Below are positions 44,141 to 52,168 of a DNA stretch of 64,000 bases, piece after piece. The notes below the pieces were generated by a model that was not told where the DNA came from, did no database searches, and saw only the letters and a list, made by a program, of their open reading frames with translations. Position numbers and translations under genes: made by a program. Position 1 is the stretch's first letter. Each line of letters starts with the position of its first letter. The stretch is from Loktanella sp. SALINAS62 (GTDB lineage Bacteria; Pseudomonadota; Alphaproteobacteria; Rhodobacterales; Rhodobacteraceae), in NCBI RefSeq assembly GCF_018263905.1, contig NZ_JAAFZU010000001.1:174228-238227 (forward strand). Reading direction: 5' to 3'.

Positions 44141-45631
44141 TTGAAGAATATTGATCGCTCTGCGCCGCGCGGACACATCCAAACCATCGACATTCGCCCA
44201 GTGGCAAGAATAGTGGGCCTGGCCCTTTTGCCGATGGGCGCGCTGATGTTGCCTTCGGCAATCCTTGACGCGGTTTACGGTGGTCAAGACTGGCAGGTGT
44301 TTTTCACGGCAAGCTTTCTGACGATTACCCTTGGCATGCTTGTATTTCTTGCAACGCGCAGCGAGGACGTTCGCGGTCTAAGTATACGACAGGCCTTTCT
44401 TTTGACGACTGCGCTGTGGGTCTTTCTGCCCTTGGCGGGGGCTGTTCCGTTTATGTTGGGCGTTCCGCAGGCATCATTTATCGACGCCTATTTCGAAGCC
44501 GTATCCGGCATGACGACCACAGGGTCCACGGTGTTCGTCGGCTTGGACGATATGCCAGAAGGCGTTTTGCTCTGGCGTGGCATTCTGCAGTGGCTGGGCG
44601 GGCTGGGAATTGTCATTGTCGCATTGATCTTCCTGCCGGTCATGAAAGTCGGCGGCATGCAGTTTTTTCGCGCTGAAGGGTTCGACACGCTTGGGAAGGT
44701 GTTGCCGAGGGCGCTGGATATCTCGAAACGGCTTTTGCAAATATACGCGGTTCTGACGATTGCATGCGTGATCGCATACCGTGTGTTCGGGATGACATGG
44801 CTAGAGGCCATCGTGCATGCACTTACGACTGTCTCGACGGGCGGCTTTTCGACGTCAGATTCGTCGTTCGTATTATTTTCCGGTCCGCTGGAATACGTTT
44901 CCGTCGTTTTCATGATCCTCGCCAGCCTGCCGTTCATTCGCTACGTGCAAATCGTGGCAGGCGATGCGCGGCCCTTGTTTTCAGACGTTCAGGCACAGGC
45001 CTACATCCGATGGATATTTTATGCGGTCGGCTTGATCGTCGCCTTTCGGATCTACGATGGCAGAGATGACTTCTGGACCATTTTACGCGAAACCACGTTC
45101 AACGTCGTCACGCTGTTCTCGGGCACCGGTTATGGCAGTGCTGACGTGTTCGGCTGGGGCGCGTTTCCGTTTGCAATCATCCTGATCGTCGGCCTGATCG
45201 GTGGCTGCACGGCGTCAACCGGCTGCTCGATAAAGATATTCAGATGGCTCATCGTGATCGAGGCCATCAAAAGTCAGGTCAGGTCGATCAACCATCCCCA
45301 CGGCGTCTTTCGGCCCAAAATTCAGGGGCAGGATGTGACCGGGGACGTGCTGAATTCGGTGATCGCTTTCCTTGTGCTCTTTTTTCTTAGCTTTGGCGCG
45401 CTTTGTATTCTTTTGTCATGGTGCGGCCTGCCATTTCTGACGTCCCTGACGGCCGCATGGACAGCCATCGCGAATGTCGGCCCCGCGTGGGGTCAGCCAG
45501 TTGGGCCGACCGGTGCCATGGATGCATTCCCAACGTCGGCAAAGTGGTTGATGATCGTCGGAATGATCATCGGCAGGCTGGAACTACTATCCGTCTTTGT
45601 GCTGCTCGCACCGCGGTTCTGGCGCGACTGA
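44141..45631 (+). CDS. trkH: Potassium uptake channel subunit TrkH
   Basis: A 496-aa membrane protein with the four pore loops of the Trk/Ktr family: GMTTTGST, TVSTGGFST, LFSGTGYGS and NVGPAWG. It passes K+ and normally works with the cytosolic NAD-binding TrkA, not seen here. The start is TTG 44141 with AAGG 7 nt upstream; an internal GTG near residue 21 is an alternative. It converges with smc, 15 nt apart. Confidence 0.94.
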   Translation: MKNIDRSAPRGHIQTIDIRPVARIVGLALLPMGALMLPSAILDAVYGGQDWQVFFTASFLTITLGMLVFLATRSEDVRGLSIRQAFLLTTALWVFLPLAGAVPFMLGVPQASFIDAYFEAVSGMTTTGSTVFVGLDDMPEGVLLWRGILQWLGGLGIVIVALIFLPVMKVGGMQFFRAEGFDTLGKVLPRALDISKRLLQIYAVLTIACVIAYRVFGMTWLEAIVHALTTVSTGGFSTSDSSFVLFSGPLEYVSVVFMILASLPFIRYVQIVAGDARPLFSDVQAQAYIRWIFYAVGLIVAFRIYDGRDDFWTILRETTFNVVTLFSGTGYGSADVFGWGAFPFAIILIVGLIGGCTASTGCSIKIFRWLIVIEAIKSQVRSINHPHGVFRPKIQGQDVTGDVLNSVIAFLVLFFLSFGALCILLSWCGLPFLTSLTAAWTAIANVGPAWGQPVGPTGAMDAFPTSAKWLMIVGMIIGRLELLSVFVLLAPRFWRD

Positions 45632-45646
45632 CACGAACCAAGGCCG

Positions 45647-48600
45647 TCAGGCGACCATCTGTTCGGCCTTTTTCAGATCGACCGACACCAGCTGGCTGAC
45701 CCCCTGTTCACCCATCGTCACACCGAACAGGCGGTCCATGCGGGACATGGTGACGGCGTGGTGGGTAATGATCAGGAACCTTGTGTCGGTGCGGCGGGTC
45801 ATTTCGTCCAGCAGGTCGCAGAACCGCGTCACGTTGGCATCGTCCAGCGGTGCATCGACCTCGTCCAGCACGCAGATCGGCGCGGGGTTGGCCAGAAACA
45901 CCGCAAAGATCAGCGCCATCGCCGTCAGCGTCTGTTCGCCCCCCGACAACAGGCTAAGGGTCGACAGCTTCTTGCCGGGCGGCTGGCACATGATTTCCAG
46001 CCCGGCGTCCAGCGGATCGTCGCTTTCCACCAGCACCAGACGCGCCTCACCCCCGCCGAACAGATGGACAAACAAGGTGCCAAAGCTTTCGTTGACCTGT
46101 TCAAAAGCGGTCAGCAGGCGTTCACGGCCTTCACGGTTCAGGCTGGCGATCCCACTGCGCAACGCGGCGATTGCGTCTTCCAGATCGCGCTTTTCCGCGA
46201 CCAGCGTGTCGTGTTCCGATTGCACCGCGCGGCTGTCCTCTTCGGCCCGCAGGTTGACCGCGCCCAGCGCGTCACGCTGGCGTTTGTGGGCGGCGACATC
46301 GGTTTCGATCCGGGCCGCATCGGGGATTGTGTCGGGGTCCACGACCAGCGCATCCAGCAGGGCAGCGGGCGTGACATCGCGGGCGTCACGGATCTGGATG
46401 ACGATGGCATCCACGGTTTCCTGTGCGGCATCCTTGCGCGCCTCTGCCGTCGCCCGCGCTTCGCGCGCATCGGACGCAGTGCGTTCGGCGTCACGTTCGG
46501 CGCGGGTCGCGTCCCGCGCGGCGGCATCGCCCAACGACAAGGCCGCGCGCGCCGCCGTCTGCCGCTTTTCCGCATCCACGATCTGTTCCGACAACGCCGC
46601 ACGCTGTGCCCCAATGGTTTTGGGTGCATCCTGTGCGGTGGCCAAATCCGTCTCTGCCCCGGCCTTGCGCGATTGCAATTCGTCCAGCCGCCCGGCCGCG
46701 TTGCCCAGACGCGTGCGCCAGCCTGTCAGGTCTTTGGCGATGGCGCGTTGCCGCGCCGCGCGGGCGTCACCCGCGCTGCGCACCTCGTCGGCGGCGGCAC
46801 GGCGGGTCATCAGCGTCATGCGCGCGGCTTCGACGGTGACGCGCAGATCGTCGACCACGGCGCGCGCGGCGGACGGATCGTCCAGCCCGGCCACAGCCGC
46901 CTGCGCCTGCCGCAGCTCTGCCCGTGCGGCGGTCGCATCATCGGCGTGGCGCTTTTGTGCAAGCGCCGATGCGTCGCGCTTGCTTTGCGCCAGATCGCGG
47001 TCCGCTTCGGCCCGCGATGCAGCCCGGCGCGCATCGGTGACCTGCGCATCGGCAGCGCGGCGTGCGTCGCGGGCGTGGCGGTCGGCGTCGGTCAGATCCT
47101 TGAGCCGGGTGGCCAGCTTTTCATGCGCCGCACGCGCATCGGCGGCGGTCGTTTCGGCGCGGTCCAGATCGCCGCGCAGCGCTGCCAGACGGTTAACCTG
47201 TTCCAGCCGCAGCGCCGCAGTCGATGGCGCATCCGCAGCCCCCACGCGCAAACCGTCCCAGCGCCACAGATCGCCCTGAACCGACACCAGCCGCTGACCG
47301 GGCCGCAAATCGGCCTGCAATCGGGCACCCTCGGCGGCATCGACAAGACCGACCTGCGCCAGACGGCGGTTCAACTCTGGCGCGCCCTGCACCACCTGCG
47401 CCAAGGGGCGCGCATTGGCAGGCAACGCCTGCACATCATCGTAGGGGTCCAGCCTGACCCAGCCGGTCGCCGCATCGCCGGTGACCAAAGGCGCTTTCAG
47501 ATCGTCGGATAATGCTGCACCCAGCGCGCGTTCAAACCCTGCAACGACCGTCAGCGCATCCAACAGGGCCGTCGTATCGCCGCGGTCACGGTCAACAAGC
47601 CGCGCCAAGGCCGCGACTTCGGCACGCAGGGCGGCGGCTTCGCCTTCGGCGGCGGAACGGGCCGCGCGGGCATCGGATTCGCTGACTTGCGTTTTCGCGC
47701 GGGCGGCTTCGGCCATCACCAGCGTTTCTTCGGCCCGGCGGGCAGTGTCGCTGGCGGTTTCTTCGGCCTTGCGTGCTGCATCGGATGTGCGGGCAAGGTC
47801 GGCCAGCGTTGCCGTCGCAGTGGCGACTGTATCCTTTGCCTGCTGTTCAAGGCTTTCGGCCTGTGCCAACCGTTTCATGCAGTCTTCGGCCAGCCGTTGC
47901 GCAGATTGGTGACGGGCGGCCAGACGGGCGGCGTCTTCGGTCGCTTGGCCCAGTTCGGCCTCTCGCGTGCCCAGCACCGCTGCGGCCTGTGCGGCATCGG
48001 ACTGCGCCTGCGCCAGCGCATCGTCATGCCCGGCCCCTGCCGCGTCCAGTTCGGCCTGTTCGGCTTCTAGTGCGGCGACGCTGTCGCCTGCATCGGCGTT
48101 CAGCTGCACCTCGCGTGCGATATCGCGGGACAGTTGCGCGATGCGGGCGGTCAGCGCCTCGATCGCCTTGACCGCCTGTCGGTCCGCGTCATCCAACCGG
48201 TCCTGTTCGATCAGCAGGCGCTGGGTCAATGCACCGGCAATCGCGTCCTCTTCGCGCAGTGCGGGCAGCGCATCGTCGGCGGCGGCGCGCGCCTTTGCCG
48301 CCAGCGTTGCAGCGGTTTCGGCGCGAACCGCCTGCGTGGTCCGGTCGCGCAACGCATCGCGGGCGGTGGCCAATGCGGCGTCCGCGTCTTTCCAACGACG
48401 ATACAGCAACAGACCTTCGGACTGGCGCAATGCCGTGCCGATTTCGCGGTACCGCGCCGCCTGCCGCGCCTGCCGTGCCAGGGTGCCAAGCTGGGATGCC
48501 AGTTGCGCAATCACGTCATCGACACGGGCCAGATTGGATTCAGCGCCCTTCAGTTTCAACTCTGCCTCGTGTCGGCGCTGATACAGGCCAGAGATTCCGG

Positions 48601-49102
48601 CCGCTTCTTCCAGAATACGGCGGCGCGATTTCGGTTTGGCATTGATCAGTTCACTGATCTGCCCCTGCCGGACCAAGGCGGGCGAATGTGCCCCGGTGGA
48701 CGCGTCCGCAAACAGCATCTGAACGTCGCGGGCGCGCACGTCTTTTGTCCCGACCTTATAGGCTGATCCGGCGTCGCGGGTGATCCGCCGGGTGATATCA
48801 AGCGAATCGCTGTCATTGAACGCAGCCGGGGCCAGTCGTTCACCGTTATCGATCTGCAGAACGACTTCGGCAAAGTTGCGGGCGGGGCGTGTCGCAGTGC
48901 CGGCAAAGATCACGTCTTCCATGCCACCGCCGCGCATGGCGCTGGCGCGGTTTTCGCCCATGACCCAGCGCAACGCTTCAAGAAGATTGGATTTTCCGCA
49001 GCCATTCGGCCCGACAACGCCGGTCAGCCCGTCCGCGATCACCAGATCGGTCGGGTCCACAAAGCTTTTGAAGCCGTTCAGACGCAGTCTGGTAAAACGC
49101 AT
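45647..49102 (-). CDS. smc: Chromosome segregation protein Smc
   Basis: A 1151-aa SMC protein. The N-terminal ATPase half has VVGPNGCGKSNLLEALRWVMGE (24-45); two long Ala/Arg/Asp-rich coiled coils flank a hinge near 500-640 (GFERALGAALSDDLKAPLVTG...); the C-terminal half has LSLLSGGEQTLTAMALIFAV and Walker B CVLDEVDAPLDDANV. It loops and organises the chromosome with ScpA/ScpB. ATG 49102 gives the standard MRFTRLRLNGFKSF start. The antisense strand has long chance frames because of the biased codons. Confidence 0.97.
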   Translation of the reverse strand: MRFTRLRLNGFKSFVDPTDLVIADGLTGVVGPNGCGKSNLLEALRWVMGENRASAMRGGGMEDVIFAGTATRPARNFAEVVLQIDNGERLAPAAFNDSDSLDITRRITRDAGSAYKVGTKDVRARDVQMLFADASTGAHSPALVRQGQISELINAKPKSRRRILEEAAGISGLYQRRHEAELKLKGAESNLARVDDVIAQLASQLGTLARQARQAARYREIGTALRQSEGLLLYRRWKDADAALATARDALRDRTTQAVRAETAATLAAKARAAADDALPALREEDAIAGALTQRLLIEQDRLDDADRQAVKAIEALTARIAQLSRDIAREVQLNADAGDSVAALEAEQAELDAAGAGHDDALAQAQSDAAQAAAVLGTREAELGQATEDAARLAARHQSAQRLAEDCMKRLAQAESLEQQAKDTVATATATLADLARTSDAARKAEETASDTARRAEETLVMAEAARAKTQVSESDARAARSAAEGEAAALRAEVAALARLVDRDRGDTTALLDALTVVAGFERALGAALSDDLKAPLVTGDAATGWVRLDPYDDVQALPANARPLAQVVQGAPELNRRLAQVGLVDAAEGARLQADLRPGQRLVSVQGDLWRWDGLRVGAADAPSTAALRLEQVNRLAALRGDLDRAETTAADARAAHEKLATRLKDLTDADRHARDARRAADAQVTDARRAASRAEADRDLAQSKRDASALAQKRHADDATAARAELRQAQAAVAGLDDPSAARAVVDDLRVTVEAARMTLMTRRAAADEVRSAGDARAARQRAIAKDLTGWRTRLGNAAGRLDELQSRKAGAETDLATAQDAPKTIGAQRAALSEQIVDAEKRQTAARAALSLGDAAARDATRAERDAERTASDAREARATAEARKDAAQETVDAIVIQIRDARDVTPAALLDALVVDPDTIPDAARIETDVAAHKRQRDALGAVNLRAEEDSRAVQSEHDTLVAEKRDLEDAIAALRSGIASLNREGRERLLTAFEQVNESFGTLFVHLFGGGEARLVLVESDDPLDAGLEIMCQPPGKKLSTLSLLSGGEQTLTAMALIFAVFLANPAPICVLDEVDAPLDDANVTRFCDLLDEMTRRTDTRFLIITHHAVTMSRMDRLFGVTMGEQGVSQLVSVDLKKAEQMVA

Positions 49103-49310
49103 CGCGCGATTGATTCCCGGTGTTTGATGCACAGAATGACGGTTTCGCGCGGGACGAGTCAACGCAAACCACCTTATCTGGCGGGCTATCAGCAGTTATC
49201 CACAAGATATGGCGCAACATCTGCCGACAGCCACAGGTCGCATTTGCATGGCATTGCGCCGTGTGGCGCCCTTGACGCGGGACGCGTGGCAGGCGCACAA
49301 CGGACGGGCA
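49103..49310. other. smc / cobalamin-locus divergent spacer
   Basis: 208 nt between smc and the riboswitch, expected to hold the smc promoter and that of the riboswitch-led transcript. I see no gene or clear box. Confidence 0.4.
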
Positions 49311-49500
49311 AGGTTCCCCATACAGGTGCAAAGCACCGGGGAGTAAACTGGGAATGCGGAACGGGCCGATCCGGACAGGAGGCCCCAAACCGCAGCCGCC
49401 CCCGCGACTGTATGCGGAGAGCGCGCCGTCACGATGCCACTGGGGTCAGCTCCGGGAAGGCGACGGCACGCATCGACCCGCAAGCCAGGAGACCGGCCCT
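49311..49500 (+). ncRNA. Cobalamin riboswitch
   Basis: The conserved blocks appear in order: GGTTCCCC (49312), GGTGCAAAGCACC, GCCGCCCCCGCGACTGTATG (about 49394-49413), GCCACTG (49436-49442), CCGGGAAGGCG (49452) and GACCCGCAAGCCAGGAGACC (49476-49494). Limits are approximate. In Gram-negative bacteria adenosylcobalamin binding usually hides the ribosome-binding site of the next gene. Here that is the CbiM-like cobalt transporter. Confidence 0.95.
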
Positions 49501-49517
49501 GCACAAAATGGAATCCA

Positions 49518-49535
49518 CCCGCCGGGGATGGCGGG
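49518..49535 (+). promoter_or_regulatory. Hairpin between cobalamin riboswitch and cbiM start
   Basis: CCCGCC and GGCGGG form a 6-bp stem closing a 6-nt loop, followed 4 nt later by the ribosome-binding site GGGAGAA (49540-49546) and ATG 49552. It is placed to serve as the riboswitch's expression platform. Confidence 0.65.
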
Positions 49536-49551
49536 CAATGGGAGAAGACAT

Positions 49552-50223
49552 ATGCATATCGAACCGGGCGTCGTCACGGGCGCCAAACTGGCGCTTGGCA
49601 CATTTACCGCGGCAGGCGCCGCCACTGTCAGCGCCAAACTGGTCTGGGAAAGCCTTGTGCAGCGCGGGGCCGCGTCCCTGATCGCTCGCAGCGCCATCGC
49701 CACCGCCGCCACTGTCATCTTTTTCGAAGTGTTGCCGCACGTCGCCGTCGGCCCGTCAGAGGTGCACCTGATTCTGGGGTCCACGCTGTTGCTGATGCTG
49801 GGCACCGCACCCGCCGCCGTCGGTCTGGCACTGGGCCTGCTGTTGCAGGGCCTGTTGATGTCGCCGTTCGATCTGCCGCAATATGGCATGAACGTCACCA
49901 CGCTGCTGGTGCCGCTGCTGCTGTTGCACGCCGTCACCTCGCGCGTTGTTGCCAAAGGCACGGCCTACATCGATCTGACCTATACGCAGGCACTGAAGCT
50001 TTCGACGACCTATCAGGCCGGGATCGTGGCTTGGGTCGCGTTCTGGGTCATGTGGGGCGAAGGCACCAGCATGACGACGCTGGCATCGCTGGGCACCTTT
50101 GGCGTCGCATACATGACCGTGGTCCTGCTGGAACCGCTGGTCGATCTGGCCGTGCTGGCCGGTGCAAAGCGTCTGGCCGCCAAGGACACACCGCTGCTGG
50201 ATCGCCGCGTTTACGCAGCCTGA
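49552..50223 (+). CDS. cbiM: CbiM-like cobalt transporter
   Basis: A 223-aa inner-membrane protein with six to seven segments. It starts MHIEPG: in CbiM/NikM the N-terminal Met-His binds the metal, so ATG 49552 must be the start. LPQYGMNVTTLLVPLLLLH and the Leu-rich helices are CbiM-type. It is expected to take up cobalt as the specificity subunit of an ECF system, but no CbiN, CbiQ or CbiO lies nearby. It is the first gene under the cobalamin riboswitch. Confidence 0.85.
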   Translation: MHIEPGVVTGAKLALGTFTAAGAATVSAKLVWESLVQRGAASLIARSAIATAATVIFFEVLPHVAVGPSEVHLILGSTLLLMLGTAPAAVGLALGLLLQGLLMSPFDLPQYGMNVTTLLVPLLLLHAVTSRVVAKGTAYIDLTYTQALKLSTTYQAGIVAWVAFWVMWGEGTSMTTLASLGTFGVAYMTVVLLEPLVDLAVLAGAKRLAAKDTPLLDRRVYAA

Positions 50224-50250
50224 TCCACATCCCACCCTTTGAATACCCTC

Positions 50251-50276
50251 GGGCCGGAGTCAGAAGACTCCGGCCC
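50251..50276 (+). terminator. Strong hairpin between cbiM and cobW
   Basis: GGGCCGGAGTC and GACTCCGGCCC form a perfect 11-bp stem with an AGAA loop. No T-run follows. It lies 27 nt after the cbiM stop and 27 nt before the cobW start, and probably sets the ratio of the two products. Confidence 0.7.
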
Positions 50277-50302
50277 GCATCCCTATGGACAAGAGGTTTC
50301 CC

Positions 50303-51367
50303 ATGGCCACCAAAATACCCGCAACCGTCGTCACAGGCTTTCTGGGCGCGGGCAAGACCACGCTGATCCGCCACATGCTGCAAAACGCCAACGGCAAACG
50401 GATCGCGCTGATCATCAATGAATTCGGTGATCTGGGCGTCGATGGCGACATCCTGAAAGGCTGCGATCAGGACGCCTGCGCGCAGGACGACGTGGTGGAA
50501 CTGTCGAACGGCTGCATCTGCTGCACCGTGGCCGACGATTTCATTCCCTCGATGGAAAAGCTGCTGGCGCGCGATCCTGCCCCCGATCATATCGTGATCG
50601 AAACATCGGGGCTGGCACTGCCGCAACCGCTGGTGCGGGCGTTCAACTGGCCCGGACTGGCGAACCGCGTCACCGTGGACAGCGTCGTGACGGTGGTGGA
50701 CGGCGTCGCCGTGGACGAAGGCCGCTTTGCCCACAACGTCGAAGCCGTCGATGCCCAGCGCCGCGCCGATGAAGGTCTGGACCACGAAACGCCACTGTCC
50801 GAACTGTTTGAAGACCAGATCGCCTGCGCCGACATGATCGTCATCAACAAAACGGATCTGATGCAGCCGGAGGCCGCCGCAAAGCTGGCCGAACGCCTGA
50901 AAGCCGACGCGCGCAAAGGCGTGCAGGTGGTGCGTGCGACGATGGGCGCGCTGCCTGTCGATGTGCTGCTGGGTCAGGGCATCGGTGCCGAAAGCGATCT
51001 GGACGCCCGCCACGAAGTGCATCATCACCATCATGACCACGACGATGACGACGATCACCATGACCACGCACACGATCATGGTCACGACGAGTTCGAATCC
51101 TTCATCATCGACCGACCCGAAATTGCGGATGCCGATGCCTTTGCCGCACAATTGACCGATGTGATCCGCAAGCATGATATCCTGCGTCTCAAGGGGTTCA
51201 CTTCTGTCGCGGGTAAGCCGATGCGCCTGACGGTGCAGGCCGTTGGACCCCGCGTCGATCATTACTTCGATCAACCGCTGGGTCAGACCCCGCGCGGTGC
51301 CCGTCTGGTCGTGATCGGAGAGGCGGGTCTGGATCGTCAGGCCATCACGCAGGCGCTGTCGGCATGA
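50303..51367 (+). CDS. cobW: Cobalt metallochaperone GTPase CobW
   Basis: 354 aa. G1 GFLGAGKTT (near 11), the metal motif NGCICCT (near 74), G3-like VIETSGLALP and NKTD (near 192) mark a COG0523 GTPase. A His/Asp stretch near residues 239-262 (HHHHHDHDDDDDHHDHAHDH) precedes the C-terminal CobW_C domain. CobW is thought to hand Co(II) to the CobN-S-T chelatase. ATG 50303 has AAGAGG 6 nt upstream and is preferred to 50285. The GNAT gene overlaps its stop by 4 nt. Confidence 0.96.
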   Translation: MATKIPATVVTGFLGAGKTTLIRHMLQNANGKRIALIINEFGDLGVDGDILKGCDQDACAQDDVVELSNGCICCTVADDFIPSMEKLLARDPAPDHIVIETSGLALPQPLVRAFNWPGLANRVTVDSVVTVVDGVAVDEGRFAHNVEAVDAQRRADEGLDHETPLSELFEDQIACADMIVINKTDLMQPEAAAKLAERLKADARKGVQVVRATMGALPVDVLLGQGIGAESDLDARHEVHHHHHDHDDDDDHHDHAHDHGHDEFESFIIDRPEIADADAFAAQLTDVIRKHDILRLKGFTSVAGKPMRLTVQAVGPRVDHYFDQPLGQTPRGARLVVIGEAGLDRQAITQALSA

Positions 51368-51816
51368 CCCTAAAGGTGGCCCCCGCCGATCCGCGCAGCC
51401 CCGACGCGCGCCGTCTGCTGGGGGCAAGCCATGCCTATCTGCTGTCCAAATACCCGCCAGAGGCCAGTTTTGCCTTGTCCGTGGATGAACTGGCCGCGCC
51501 GCATATCCGTTTCCTGCTGGTCCATGACGACAGCGGTGCCATCGGATGCGGCGCCCTTGCAAACAAGGGCACCTACGGAGAGCTTAAGTCGATGTTCGTG
51601 GACCCCGCCGCGCGTGGGTCAGGTGCCGGTGGCGCCATCGTTGCCGCATTGATTTCCGCCGCGCGCGAGCAGGGTTTGCCCATGCTGAAACTGGAAACCG
51701 GTGACGACCTGTATCCCGCCCACAGGCTTTACGCCCGCAACGGTTTCACCCCCTGCGGTCCCTTCGGTGATTACGCCAAAGGGCCGCATTCCATTTTCAT
51801 GGAACGCGCCCTGTGA
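51364..51816 (+). CDS. GNAT family N-acetyltransferase
   Basis: 150 aa with the GNAT core: CGALANKG, ELKSMFVDPAARGSGAGGAIVAALI (acetyl-CoA loop R/QxxGxG/A) and YARNGFTPCGPFGDY. The sequence resembles small YitI/PhnO-like acetyltransferases; the acceptor is unknown. It overlaps cobW by 4 nt (ATGA), so it is made with CobW, but a role in B12 synthesis is not evident. Confidence 0.88.
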   Translation: MTLKVAPADPRSPDARRLLGASHAYLLSKYPPEASFALSVDELAAPHIRFLLVHDDSGAIGCGALANKGTYGELKSMFVDPAARGSGAGGAIVAALISAAREQGLPMLKLETGDDLYPAHRLYARNGFTPCGPFGDYAKGPHSIFMERAL

Positions 51817-51818
51817 CG

Positions 51819-52103
51819 TCATTTTTTTTTCGGATCATCGATCTGTTCCGGGCCCCGGATATTCTTGGTGCCCTGTTCGTCAATCGCGATCTTGTCCGAC
51901 CCCTCGCTGGGCCGGTCCAAGGGCTGGCCTTCGATTTCGGCGGGCTTTTTGCCATCATCGGATGGCTTGCCCCCCGACGCGGCCTTCATCCGGGCCAAAA
52001 GCTCGGATTTGTCGGGCCGCTTGGCCCCCGGCCCCTGACCGCGTTCGTCATGGCGTGGGGTGTTTTTGCCCCGTTTCGGTGCGCCGGATTTAGCATAGTC
52101 CAT
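51819..52103 (-). CDS. Small charged hypothetical protein
   Basis: 94 aa, rich in Lys, Asp, Gly and Pro, with no predicted core, so probably disordered (MDYAKSGAPKRGKNTPRHD..., ending IRGPEQIDDPKKK). AAGGAG lies 7 nt before ATG 52103. It is opposite in strand to the flanking cobalamin genes and ends 2 nt from the GNAT stop. The segment SELLARMKAA could form a short helix. No function is known to me. Confidence 0.7.
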   Translation of the reverse strand: MDYAKSGAPKRGKNTPRHDERGQGPGAKRPDKSELLARMKAASGGKPSDDGKKPAEIEGQPLDRPSEGSDKIAIDEQGTKNIRGPEQIDDPKKK

Positions 52104-52168
52104 CACGCGCTCCTTTGGTCTGCGGATCGTTCGGACATGTGGGCCAAACACACGAAAGGTCAACCCTG

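Noticed and set aside
45597-47512. Two long plus-strand frames opposite smc
   Set aside because: Ser/Ala/Arg-rich shadow sequence of the smc coiled coil; no domain and no start signal.
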